Assembly: GCA_034505955.1 (NCBI GenBank)
Contig: JAPDQK010000001.1
Coordinates: 62,001 to 126,000 of the forward strand
From: Zhuqueibacter pondensis
GTDB lineage: Bacteria; Zhuqueibacterota; Zhuqueibacteria; Zhuqueibacterales; Zhuqueibacteraceae
Length of the DNA stretch: 64,000 bases
Reading direction: 5' to 3'
The position numbers and the translations under genes were made by a program. The notes below the pieces were generated by a model that saw nothing but the letters and a program-made list of their open reading frames with translations, did not search any database and was not told where the DNA came from. This document shows positions 9,022 to 16,955 of the stretch, piece after piece (position 1 is the first letter of the stretch; every line of letters begins with the position of its first letter).

Positions 9022-9093
9022 TGTCATTCCGGAGGAATCTTTTTTGATGCAAGCACGTGACTTGTGGTCAAAAAAGATTCCTCCGGAATGACA
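9022..9093. repeat. Perfect 24-bp inverted repeat (intergenic palindromic element)
   Basis: The left arm 9022-9045 begins TGTCATTCCGGAGGAATC and runs into a T tract; the right arm 9070-9093 is its exact reverse complement, with a 24-base loop. It lies between the GH3 stop and the alpha/beta hydrolase gene. A relative with a different core lies at 24850-24938, sharing the TGTCATTC ends and the AAAAAAGATTC segment. It could fold as a strong hairpin and act as a terminator, or be a small non-autonomous repeat dispersed in the genome. The function is not determined. Confidence 0.85.
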
Positions 9094-9143
9094 GTTCTAA
9101 TACGGGGTTCATTGAATTTTACGACAGAATAGGAGAAATGGTT

Positions 9144-9929
9144 ATGCAGCGATCCACATCTCGAACAAGCGCAACAATGACATTGTGCTTATCGATTCTT
9201 GCCGGCTTATGTCTTTTCGTATCTGCTTATGGTCAAAGCAAAGCACAGGCCAAGCCTCCAAAAACTTTTGTGTTCGTGCACGGCGCCTGGGGAGGCGGCT
9301 GGGACTACAAGCAGATGGAATCTCTGCTCGAAGCCGCTGGGCATCGTGTGTACAGGCCGACTCTCACTGGACTGGGGGAAAGAGTACACTTGGCAAATCC
9401 GCAAGTGAATTTGGAAACTCACATTCAGGACATCGTAAATGTGCTGAAGTTTGAAGACTTGACCGGCGTCGTGCTGGTTGGGCACAGCTACGGCGGCATG
9501 GTCATCACCGGCGTTGCTCATCGCGTACCGGAGAGAATTTCCCGCTTAGTGTATGTGGATGCCATGCTTACTCTTGATGGCGAGTCGATGTTCGATTTGA
9601 TGGGTGAACAGGGTCGAGAGTTTTTTCTCAATCTGGCGAATATAAAAGGAGAGGGGTGGAAGATTCCGCCTTTTTGGCCGGACCCCGGAAAGGATATGCC
9701 ACAGCCCCTGGAAACATTCCGCCAGCACATTTCCCTCGGTAATCCGCTGGCCGAAAAGATTCCGGCGACTTACATTCTGACGCTGGAGCCGGGAGCAACA
9801 ACCGATGACTTCAGCCGGCATGCGGAACGGGCAAAACAACGCGGCTGGAAATATTATGAGCTGCGCACGGGACACAATCCGCAGCGGTCCATGCCGAAAG
9901 AATATGCAGAGATTCTCATGAATGAATGA
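9144..9929 (+). CDS. Exported alpha/beta hydrolase (EstC/hydroxynitrile-lyase-like)
   Basis: Start ATG 9144 is preferred because AGGAG lies 8 bases upstream; ATG 9138 is too close to it. The 261-residue product has a signal peptide ending near SAYGQ. It then carries the alpha/beta hydrolase marks TFVFVHGAWGGGWDYKQM (oxyanion strand), YRPTLTGLGERVHL, the nucleophile elbow VGHSYGGMV (Ser of GHSYG) and, near the C-terminus, TGHNPQRSMPKEYAEIL with the catalytic His. The size and TLTGLGER motif match small esterases of the EstC/salicylate-esterase-like group. The substrate is unknown; in this glycan-focused block an acetyl or aryl esterase role is conceivable but unproven. The gene is flanked upstream by the 9022-9093 palindrome and downstream by a 330-base repeat-rich spacer. 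Confidence 0.88.
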   Translation: MQRSTSRTSATMTLCLSILAGLCLFVSAYGQSKAQAKPPKTFVFVHGAWGGGWDYKQMESLLEAAGHRVYRPTLTGLGERVHLANPQVNLETHIQDIVNVLKFEDLTGVVLVGHSYGGMVITGVAHRVPERISRLVYVDAMLTLDGESMFDLMGEQGREFFLNLANIKGEGWKIPPFWPDPGKDMPQPLETFRQHISLGNPLAEKIPATYILTLEPGATTDDFSRHAERAKQRGWKYYELRTGHNPQRSMPKEYAEILMNE

Positions 9930-9970
9930 GAAAGGATGCCGCATGGTATTCATACTTATAAAAACACGAG

Positions 9971-10105
9971 GTCACTCTTCAATATATATCGGATGGCAAA
10001 ATTATTTGGGGTAGAACACAATTGATCCTACGGGCGCAGTCAAAAAAATCGGCGTGGAAGAAATGCAGATTAAGCTCAACCCGCACAAGCCGGAACCAAA
10101 AAATA
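9971..10105 (+). pseudogene. Possible remnant of a coding C-terminus, family unknown
   Basis: Plus-strand translation gives VTLQYISDGKIIWGRTQ in one frame and, after a shift near 10020, IDPTGAVKKIGVEEMQIKL then NPHKPEPKNK in another. Both pieces look protein-like, and together they read like the end of a decayed gene. No start or family can be named. It stands in the 335-base spacer between the alpha/beta hydrolase and GH12 genes. Chance coding-like sequence is the alternative. Confidence 0.3.
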
Positions 10106-10117
10106 AAAACGTAAGCA

Positions 10118-10161
10118 ACGGATTACACAGATTGACACGGAATTGTTCATCTGTAATCCGT
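10118..10161. repeat. Small palindrome in the spacer before GH12
   Basis: The arm ACGGATTACACAGAT (10118-10132) faces ATCTGTAATCCGT (10149-10161), a near-perfect inverted repeat with two unpaired bases. It is followed by a GTTTTGCCC motif near 10187 and another short GC-rich palindrome (CCTGACCTGC/GGCAGGGCAGG, about 10203-10223) just before the GH12 gene. Such elements recur in several spacers of this window. No regulatory role is shown. Confidence 0.6.
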
Positions 10162-10264
10162 GAAATCCGAGTAATCAATTGTTAATAGTTTTGCCCAAAA
10201 TCCCTGACCTGCGGCAGGGCAGGCGTTTTACCTTTCTTTGGCGACACCTGAAAGAAGAAACACG

Positions 10265-11620
10265 ATGCAAAGAGAATCTTCAATCTATTTCGCCGCCATC
10301 ATGATGTTCGTGCTGCTGCCCATGGCGTTGTCGGCGCAACTTGTCGAACTCTGTCAAGGAAGATCGACGACTGTGAAGGGTGGAGAATACAATGTGATGA
10401 ACAATGTTTGGGGTGCGTCTACTGCACAATGTCTGCTGGTGGATTTGGATTCGACGTATTTCAAAGTCAGTTTATCCGCGCACAATCAAGGCTCGGTAGC
10501 TTCCTATCCCGCCATCTTCAAGGGTTGTCACTGGGGCTGGTGCACGACAAAAGACAATCCCATGCCGCTGCTGGTGAAAGAAATCGAGAGCGCTCCATTT
10601 ACATGGATCATAGGCACCACAGGCGTATCCGGCACCTGGAACGCTGCTCTCGATATCTGGTTCGACGATATGAAATCTTTCAGTAATGATTATGATGCCG
10701 AAATGATGATCTGGCTCGACTACCACGGAGGCGCGGGGCCGGCCGGCTCCCGCCAGGCAACGGTGACCATCGGCGGACTCTCCTGGGATGTCTATTTTGC
10801 AGCTTGGACATCGTGGAACTACATTGCCTACCGGATAACCAGTCCGGTCGATAGCGTCAATCTCGATCTCAGAGACTTTATCCATGATTCGATCACCCGC
10901 GGTTACTTGTACACCCCATGGTATATGCACGCGATCGAAGCCGGCTTTGAGATCTGGCGCGATGGTCAAGGGCTCACGACGCATTCGTTTTCGGCTGAGG
11001 TGATAAAAACCACCTCTCCGGTGAATTATGCGCCTTCGTCTTTCAGATTGCAATCGCCTCCTGACCGCGGAGTGGTTGATTCGTTAAAAATCACCTTTAA
11101 ATGGCAGCAGTCTATCGATCCGGATTTGGAGACCGTTGAATACATTTTCCATCTTCTCGGCCCGGGTGTCGACACGACTCTTGCAGGGGTGATGCAGAAC
11201 AGTCTGGTCTTCGATGGTAGGAAATATCTTCAACCCAACGCGACCTACACCTGGTATGTTCAGGCGACCGATAAGATCGATACAACCGCCAGCACCACAC
11301 AACGGACATTCGTCACGCCGGCGGCTGTGGGGATTGATCTAAACCATCACATACCCAACAAATTTTCCCTGCATCAAAATTATCCGAATCCATTTAATGC
11401 CTCGACCGAAATCGTTTTTGAAATCGATATGGCTGCTCAATTGGATTTGTCAGTATTCAATCTGATCGGTGAAAGTGTAAAGACCTTGGCAAAAGGCTAT
11501 TATCAACCCGGCGAGTATCGCGCCATTTTTGACGCCTCGGGATTGCCCTCGGGAATTTATTACTATCAATTGGAAATACCTTCGCAAAGTTTGAAGCGAA
11601 AATGCCTTTATATAAAATAG
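10265..11620 (+). CDS. GH12 endo-beta-1,4-glucanase/xyloglucanase with T9SS sorting domain
   Basis: Starting at ATG 10265 the protein has 451 residues; an in-frame TTG at 10238 is less likely. The signal peptide ends at ALSAQ. The GH12 jelly-roll (about 25-245) shows LCQGRSTTVKGGEYNV, NNVWG, SYPAIFKGCHWGWC, DAEMMIWLDYHGG and AGFEIWRDGQGL. By family comparison Glu146 is the nucleophile and Glu229 the acid/base. A fibronectin-III-like linker follows (about 258-350), then a T9SS type A domain starting NYPNPFNAST. GH12 enzymes cleave internal beta-1,4 bonds in cellulose, mixed-linkage glucan or xyloglucan; which one is not visible. The enzyme should be displayed on or released from the surface, feeding oligosaccharides to the GH3 and GH94 enzymes encoded nearby. 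Confidence 0.9.
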   Translation: MQRESSIYFAAIMMFVLLPMALSAQLVELCQGRSTTVKGGEYNVMNNVWGASTAQCLLVDLDSTYFKVSLSAHNQGSVASYPAIFKGCHWGWCTTKDNPMPLLVKEIESAPFTWIIGTTGVSGTWNAALDIWFDDMKSFSNDYDAEMMIWLDYHGGAGPAGSRQATVTIGGLSWDVYFAAWTSWNYIAYRITSPVDSVNLDLRDFIHDSITRGYLYTPWYMHAIEAGFEIWRDGQGLTTHSFSAEVIKTTSPVNYAPSSFRLQSPPDRGVVDSLKITFKWQQSIDPDLETVEYIFHLLGPGVDTTLAGVMQNSLVFDGRKYLQPNATYTWYVQATDKIDTTASTTQRTFVTPAAVGIDLNHHIPNKFSLHQNYPNPFNASTEIVFEIDMAAQLDLSVFNLIGESVKTLAKGYYQPGEYRAIFDASGLPSGIYYYQLEIPSQSLKRKCLYIK

Positions 11621-11656
11621 ATTTGCGTCAGAACGGACAACCGAGAGGAGGACATC

Positions 11657-12666
11657 TTGAAAGTTCTATTCATTGGTGGTACGGGCGTCATCAGCTCTGC
11701 GTGCGTTGAATTGGCAGTGGCGCGTGGCATTGAGGTGATTCTACTCAATCGCGGCCAAACGGCGCGCCCCATACCTGGTGGCGTGACCGTCTTGCGGGGT
11801 GATATTCGCGACAAAGAAACGGTTCATCAGCTTTTGAAGAATGTGACATTCGATGTGGTGGTCGACTGGATTGCCTTCACGCCGGATCATATCGAAACGG
11901 ATTTGGAGCTTTTCCGTGGCCGCACCAAACAGTTCGTTTTCATCAGCTCTGCATCTGCTTATCAAACGCCGCCGGTCAGCTTGCCCATTACCGAATCGAC
12001 GCCGCTGCGGAATCCCTATTGGGCGTATTCGCGCGCGAAGATCGCCTGTGAAGAGCGCTTAATGGCGGCTTATCGGCAGGAGGGTTTTCCAGTCACGATT
12101 GTGCGGCCTTCCCATACTTATGATGCGACCTTGCTGCCGATGCATGGCGGATACACCGTGCTACATCGGATGAAGCAGGGGAAAAAAGTGATCGTTCATG
12201 GCGATGGCACTTCCTTGAGGACGTTGACGCATCATCGCGACTTTGCGAAGGGGTTTGTCGGATTGCTGGGCAATCTTCATGCGATTGGAGAAGCGGTCCA
12301 TATCACCTCGGATGAGGTGTTGACCTGGAACCAGATCTTTGAGATGGTCGCCACCGCGGCGAATGTGAGGGTTGATATGATCCACATCCCTTCGGAGCTG
12401 ACTGCGTCCGTAGGATCGCGGCATTTGACCCGGAATGGGGCGCCAGCTTGCTGGGGGACAAAGCGCACAGCATGGTTTTTGACAACACCAAGATCAAACG
12501 TCTGGTGCCGGATTTCGTCGCGAGCATTCCCTTTCATCAGGGAGCGGAAGAGGTCGTTGCCTGGTATGATAGCCATCCTGCCGCGCAGAAAGTGGATGAG
12601 AAACTGGATCAACTGATGGATAAGATTGTTGCTTCTTATACGTCTTTAGCAGAGCACAGTAAATAA
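11657..12666 (+). pseudogene. NAD-dependent epimerase/dehydratase (SDR), broken by a 14-base insertion
   Basis: The TTG start at 11657 is supported by GAGGAGG 5-6 bases upstream. The N-terminal Rossmann motif is MKVLFIGGTGVISSACV; YWAYSRAKIACEERL gives the Tyr-x-x-x-Lys of extended SDRs. After IPSEL (codon ending 12400) the frame leaves the family pattern. Removing 12401-12414 (actgcgtccgtagg) restores IAAFDPEWGASLLGDKAHS, then KIKRLVPDFVASIPF, to the stop at 12666. Without the insertion the enzyme would have about 331 residues, a normal size. Epimerases of this type act on nucleotide sugars or free sugars. As it stands the product ends in an unrelated tail at 12616. The inserted bases resemble the core of an intergenic repeat (CTACGCCCGTAGG). 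Confidence 0.85.
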
Positions 12667-12979
12667 GCTTGTCATTGTTCCAGGAGACGGCGTTTCACAG
12701 CGGCTTTTCTCTGCACGCAAAGAATGAATGAAACATGGCCTTGAATGTGACCAACGAGAAGTTGAGAAAGTCCAAGGACTGTGCGCTGTTCGGCATTCTC
12801 GGTCGAAGCAATAGTTTTTGGCATGAATGAAAACGTCGTTTCGTTTGGCAGTACAGTCCGCTGGCTGTGGAATGGTAGTTCAGCGGCAGGAATGAGGACT
12901 GTTTGCTGCACGAAAAGCTTGCGGCTCTCAGGAGTGTAATCGGGAATTTACGCTTGGGTTAACGAGCATTGTCCACAAA
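12667..12979. other. Spacer between epimerase and LacI gene, no supported gene
   Basis: This is 313 bases between two convergent genes. A minus-strand open frame (12672-12911, 79 codons) includes VQQTVLIPAAELPFHSQRT, which looks slightly protein-like, but it has no ribosome-binding site and no recognised family. It may be decayed coding sequence. No clear terminator hairpin was found. Confidence 0.4.
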
Positions 12980-14035
12980 TCAGCCTTTGGGATATGATAG
13001 CAAGGTTTTTGTAGATTTTCTGACTACAAACTCCGCCTCCAGAACCACATTTTCTATTGGTAAGGGTTGGGGGGATTCGATATTTCTGATCAAAATTTCG
13101 GCGGCCTTTTTGCCCAATTCGAACATGGGTGCGCGAATCGTTGTCAGCGGGACGGGAATGTGTCTGGAAAAGGGAATATCGTCATTACCCACAACCGAAA
13201 TCTCTTCCGGTATTTTGATTTTCATTTCGAGCAGCGCGGCCATGACTCCCAGTGCGACGAGATCGTTGTAGCAAACGATGGCAGTAGGGAAATCCTCCCG
13301 GTTTCTGTTATGAAAATATTCAAGACATTTTTTATAACCATCCTCCAGGTGAGCGCCGGTGGGGACGATCATGTCACTGTTGAAGGCAAAAAGGCTTTCA
13401 CTGTAGGCCCGACGAAAACCGTCGATTCTTTCGTAAGTGTGAGAGGCATGTTTGGGTCCGGCAAAATGCACGATTCGGGAATGGCCATTGTCAATCAGAT
13501 ACTTCACCGCCTTGTTCATTGCCTTGATATTGTCAATGCTCACCACATTGGCTTGAATGCCCTTCACGTTTTCCAATAACACAAATGGGAAATTGATCAT
13601 TTTCAGCCTGAAGAGATGCTCGATTTCGGCAGTCCCCTCCAAAACCGGTGCAATGATAGCGCCTTTGATGTCCTTAATCGAAAAACTTTTAGTGATATTT
13701 TCTTCTAGTATGTGATTTCCCTCGGAACTGGCAATGAGGACCAAATATCCCTTGTTTCTGGCATACCCCATCACGCCCAGAGCAATTGCCGTATAAAACG
13801 GATTGTCCAGCTCACGAATGAGCAAGCCGATACTGTTCTCAGAAGTTGTGGTCTTTAAATTTCGCGCACTTCCCCGGGGTCGATATTGCAATTCTTTTAT
13901 CGCATTCAGGACTGCTTTTCTCGTCTCTGAGTTGACGGTAGTTTTCTCATTGATTACGGCAGATACCGTACCCTTCGAGACCCCAGCGAGTCTGGCAACA
14001 TCCTCGATGGTCACTTTTTTCACTGTAGTCTCCAA
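12980..14035 (-). CDS. LacI-family transcriptional regulator 1
   Basis: Protein of 351 residues. The N-terminal helix-turn-helix (about residues 7-58) reads VTIEDVARLAGVSKGTVSAV and continues into the hinge YRPRGSARNL. The rest is a periplasmic-binding-protein-like sugar sensor domain (SIGLLIRELDNPFYTAIA, FAGPKHASHTYERIDGFRRA, AIVCYNDLVALGVMAAL, ISVVGNDDIPFSRHIPVPLT). Such proteins normally repress sugar-use genes until an inducer binds. It is divergent from the CBM9 surface protein gene, with a 705-base spacer that carries a LacI-style palindrome at 14097-14110. It likely controls its own promoter, the CBM9 gene and perhaps the receptor cassette beyond it. The ligand cannot be predicted. Confidence 0.93.
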   Translation of the reverse strand: METTVKKVTIEDVARLAGVSKGTVSAVINEKTTVNSETRKAVLNAIKELQYRPRGSARNLKTTTSENSIGLLIRELDNPFYTAIALGVMGYARNKGYLVLIASSEGNHILEENITKSFSIKDIKGAIIAPVLEGTAEIEHLFRLKMINFPFVLLENVKGIQANVVSIDNIKAMNKAVKYLIDNGHSRIVHFAGPKHASHTYERIDGFRRAYSESLFAFNSDMIVPTGAHLEDGYKKCLEYFHNRNREDFPTAIVCYNDLVALGVMAALLEMKIKIPEEISVVGNDDIPFSRHIPVPLTTIRAPMFELGKKAAEILIRNIESPQPLPIENVVLEAEFVVRKSTKTLLSYPKG

Positions 14036-14066
14036 TTGTCATGATGACTTTTCTGTAAAAAAAAAC

Positions 14067-14110
14067 TTGACTTTTTAAAAAAAGTCGTTATATTGATTGA
14101 AACGGTTCAA
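14067..14110 (+). promoter_or_regulatory. Promoter with overlapping LacI-type operator candidate
   Basis: TTGACT (14067-14072) and TATATT (14089-14094) are spaced 16 bases, a sigma-70-like promoter pointing to the CBM9 gene. Immediately after it, TTGAAACGGTTCAA (14097-14110) is a near-perfect palindrome with a central CG, the hallmark of LacI-family operators. It would sit at the transcription start. It is 62 bases upstream of the divergent LacI gene, so autoregulation is possible too. A second short inverted pair, GTTCAA/TTGAAC, follows at 14105-14123. All functional statements are inference from position and symmetry. Confidence 0.5.
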
Positions 14111-14114
14111 CAAT

Positions 14115-14344
14115 TTTTTGAACAATTTAATTTAGGATAATTTTTTTTTAAAGTCAAGAGGCAATCTCACCGGCCTCATCACGCGATTCCTCAAGTGGCT
14201 GTTGACGTATAGAAAATAAGAAGTTTCATTAATTTTTGAACAATTTAGGGTAATTTTTTTTAAAAGTCAAGAGCCAATCTCACCTGTCTCATCACGCGAT
14301 TCCTCAAGTGGCTGTTGACGTATAGAAAACAAGAAGTTTCATTC
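14115..14344. repeat. Tandem direct repeat, two units of about 115 bp
   Basis: Two copies share TTTTTGAACAATTTA.., then TCACGCGATTCCTCAAGTGG and CTGTTGACGTATAGAAAA. The offset is 118 bases at the left end and 113 in the conserved part, a 5-base indel. Only a few further substitutions separate the units, so the duplication is recent. It lies in the 5' leader between the LacI-type operator and the CBM9 gene. It may double a regulatory site or an RNA structure; nothing coding is seen in it. Confidence 0.9.
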
Positions 14345-14740
14345 GCTCATGCAGCAAGTAGTTAAGGAAGAATACAAGCCCAAGACAGATTCGCATCACT
14401 CTGCGAGGCCACTGCCTCAAAGTTGAAAAACATTGCAGAGTCATCCTCTGTGCCTCGAACTCGGCGATGATGTCCTGCGGAGGTGGGACAATAGAAGTGA
14501 TCCATTTTATGCCCTCAACTCGTTATTTCTCAATATTGATAAAGCAAAAATGGCGAAGCTATTGTATCCTACCTTCCGAATTCTTAAAAGCCTGTATTCT
14601 CTCCCAAAAGGAGGAAGAGGCACAAAAACACCCATGGTCAAGGGAAAACTGTCGAAAGGAGGTGAGAGAAACAAGAAAGAACCAAATTTCATGAAGCCCA
14701 TAGTGAGGAGGATAGAATTTAAGTTCAGGAGAGAAACCTA
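14345..14740 (+). other. Long leader region of the CBM9 gene
   Basis: Contains AAAGGAGGTGA at 14655-14665, an exact complement of the expected 16S rRNA 3' end, with no start codon at the right distance. The nearest ATG in a useful frame (14691) opens a 16-codon frame (MKPIVRRIEFKFRRET) whose TAA overlaps the ATG at 14741. This could be a coupled leader peptide, or the region may simply be an mRNA leader or a relic of a lost gene. No other gene is supported. Confidence 0.35.
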
Positions 14741-16405
14741 ATGATGTTTAGCAAAACCCTGCAAAAGGAGAAGAACATGATGACATTCAACAAAATCTTG
14801 CTATCAGTTCTCTGCGTGGGTCTGGTTATCGGCCTGAACGTGATTGCCAGTGCGAACGAAATAACTCGTCCGGATAGCATTTTGTTGGTTCCGAAGGCGG
14901 CAGTTGCCCCTGTGATCGATGGCCGCATCGACGATGTATGGGAATGTGTGGGCAACACGTATCAAAATTACTACCGCAACGGTCCCAGCTTGCCGGACGA
15001 CAAAACCGATCTCATGGGCTGGTATCGCGTGATGTGGGACGACAACTATTTTTACGGTCTCTTCTTCACAGTGGATGAAGTTCTTTGGGATACCAACACC
15101 GACCCGTGGACCAACGACAGCTGGGAGATCTACTTCGACAGCAACTATAGCAGAGCCTCGGCGTATGACGGGTTGGATGACAATCAGATCCGGTTCGAAC
15201 ACAAGGACAAAGCGGCTGCGGACATTGACGCTGCGGGCTGGTTCAACAAGACTGGTGTCGTGTTTGTGAACAAGGATACCTTGAACGGTTACATACTTGA
15301 GTTCAAGATCCCCATGGACGACATAAAGCTGGATCCGGCTCCCGGCACCATATTCGGATGGGAGACCCAGCAAAACGACGCCGATGGCCCCAGCCGTAAC
15401 CACATCAGCAAGTGGTGGCTGAAAACCGGCGACAACTCCTGGAACAACCCCTCCGTTTTTGGGACGGCCATGCTGGTCGACACAGAAGTGGACGGGACTC
15501 TACCGGTTTTTAAGACCCCGACGCCACCGGTGATCGATGCCGAGCTGGAGGACCTGTGGTTCACGAACTCCTGGGAATTCAGCATGAACAGTTACACTAA
15601 CGGTCCTTCGCTGCCCGAAAATTATGACGACCTGGAGGGTGAATACCGCGTGATGTGGGACGATGATTATTTCTACGGCTTCTTCATCACGAAGGACGAG
15701 GTTATGTGGGATACCAACACCGACCCGTGGACCAACGACAGCTGGGAGATCTACTTCGACAGCAACTATAGCAGAGCCTCAGCTTATGATGGGTTGGATG
15801 ACAATCAGATCCGGTTTGAACACAAGGACAAAGTAGCTGCGGACATTGACGCTGCGGGCTGGTTCAACAAGAGCGGTGTCGTGTTTGCGCAAAAAGATAC
15901 ACCGGATGGTTATGTTCTCGAGTTCAAGATTCCCATGGACGACATAAAGCTGGATGCGGCCGAAGGCACAATATTCGGGTGGGAGACCCAGCAGAACGAC
16001 AACGATAGCGGTGCCCGCGAGGCCATCAGCAAGTGGCATCTTGACGTCGGCGACAACTCTTGGAACAATCCTTCCGTGTTCGGCAGTGCCATGTTAAGAG
16101 GACCGTTGGCTGTCGGCGTCAAAGAAAAACCTCCTGTGGCACGGGATTTTGCATTGAGCCAAAACTATCCGAACCCGTTCAACCCGGGGACAACGATTAC
16201 CTACTCATTGAAGAGCAATGGCAAGGTTCGTCTCTCGGTATACGATCTGATGGGTAGGGAAGTGGCGGTTCTGGTGAATGGAGTTCAGAGCGCCGGCAAG
16301 CATGAGGTGACGTTCTCGGGCGCCAATCTGCCCAGCGGCGTTTATTTGTACAAACTGCAGACCGCCAATGAAGTGATTACCAAGAAGATGGCCCTGGTGA
16401 GATAG
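14741..16405 (+). CDS. Secreted protein with two CBM9-like domains and T9SS sorting domain
   Basis: From ATG 14741 the product has 554 residues (AGGAG 9 bases upstream). ATG 14777 with AGGAG 6 bases upstream is an equally good start and gives a more standard signal peptide (MMTFNKILLSVLCVGLVIGL, cleavage near ASA-N). Two carbohydrate-binding family 9-like domains follow. Each begins APVIDGRIDDVW or PPVIDAELEDLW and contains YRVMWDDNYFYG, WTNDSWEIYFDSNYSRAS, DDNQIRFEHKD and GTIFGWETQQND. They are copies at DNA level with an exact 621-base (207-codon) period. The C-terminus is a T9SS type A domain (NYPNPFNPGT). CBM9 domains typically bind glycan chain ends. Surface display is predicted, with a role in substrate capture for the nearby glycosidases. 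A strong terminator follows. Confidence 0.9.
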   Translation: MMFSKTLQKEKNMMTFNKILLSVLCVGLVIGLNVIASANEITRPDSILLVPKAAVAPVIDGRIDDVWECVGNTYQNYYRNGPSLPDDKTDLMGWYRVMWDDNYFYGLFFTVDEVLWDTNTDPWTNDSWEIYFDSNYSRASAYDGLDDNQIRFEHKDKAAADIDAAGWFNKTGVVFVNKDTLNGYILEFKIPMDDIKLDPAPGTIFGWETQQNDADGPSRNHISKWWLKTGDNSWNNPSVFGTAMLVDTEVDGTLPVFKTPTPPVIDAELEDLWFTNSWEFSMNSYTNGPSLPENYDDLEGEYRVMWDDDYFYGFFITKDEVMWDTNTDPWTNDSWEIYFDSNYSRASAYDGLDDNQIRFEHKDKVAADIDAAGWFNKSGVVFAQKDTPDGYVLEFKIPMDDIKLDAAEGTIFGWETQQNDNDSGAREAISKWHLDVGDNSWNNPSVFGSAMLRGPLAVGVKEKPPVARDFALSQNYPNPFNPGTTITYSLKSNGKVRLSVYDLMGREVAVLVNGVQSAGKHEVTFSGANLPSGVYLYKLQTANEVITKKMALVR

Positions 16406-16455
16406 GGTCAAATGACCAGCGGACTGATGTTGTATTAGCAATGTCTCAGATGTTG

Positions 16456-16500
16456 CTGACCGGTCGCTTATTAGGTGGTTTTGAGCGACCGGTCAGTTTT
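16456..16500 (+). terminator. Rho-independent terminator after the CBM9 gene
   Basis: CTGACCGGTCGCT (16456-16468) pairs with AGCGACCGGTCAG (16484-16496), a 13-bp perfect stem with a 15-base loop, followed by TTTT. It stands 51 bases after the stop codon, so it should end the CBM9 transcript before the receptor cassette. Confidence 0.85.
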
Positions 16501-16552
16501 CCTGTGTCGGCGATGCTGGCGTGAAATCGCTTACCGGCAGGGGAGATAGGTC

Positions 16553-16838
16553 TTGCCAGCAGGACCTGAGGGGCGGTGCTTATTTCCTTCCTCGCGGCTT
16601 GCTTCACTGGCAACTCGATGTTATTTGCCATGGATTCTTATCGTTATCTTCGGTCCCATGTTTCCGATCGCGAGTTCGTGTTTGTCGGACGATTGGCGAC
16701 GATGATTCTAACGATTTTTGGGAATGGTTTGGGTGCTGTTGCTCAAGTCCATGCGCTTGTCCATTTACATGATCCCACGAAACGTATCCACTTTTTCTGC
16801 CCGCCAATCGTTGCTGTTTTCGAGAGATGGAATATCTT
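16553..16838 (+). pseudogene. Sodium/solute symporter (SSS family) remnant
   Basis: Translations give LPAGPEG in one frame, then in another AVLISFLAACFTGNSMLFAM, DSYRYLRSHVSDREFVFVGR and LATMILTIFG, and later CPPIVAVF. This order matches the conserved middle of sodium:sugar/solute symporters (LP.GLKG, NS.STLF.MDIYR, RELV.VGR, PPI.AVF). Only about 95 codons of an expected 500-600 remain, frames shift, and no start exists, so it is a decayed fragment. It lies between the CBM9 terminator and the first TonB-dependent receptor, so a cytoplasmic-membrane sugar uptake gene once belonged to this locus. Confidence 0.72.
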
Positions 16839-16955
16839 GTTCTTAGCCGGGTCAATCAGTTTGGCATCTTGTTCAAATGGATACGGTTTTTTGAGGCAAG
16901 CGTGCACTAAATGGACTGTGAAGATGTGTCATGCACATTAAAGTGGAGGAAAGAG

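Noticed and set aside
14115..14344. Tandem repeat considered as a CRISPR array
   Set aside because: Only two long units (about 115 bp) with no spacers and no cas genes.
14433..14741. Plus-strand frame of 102 codons before the CBM9 gene
   Set aside because: No start signal and no family; only its last 16 codons are kept as a possible leader peptide.
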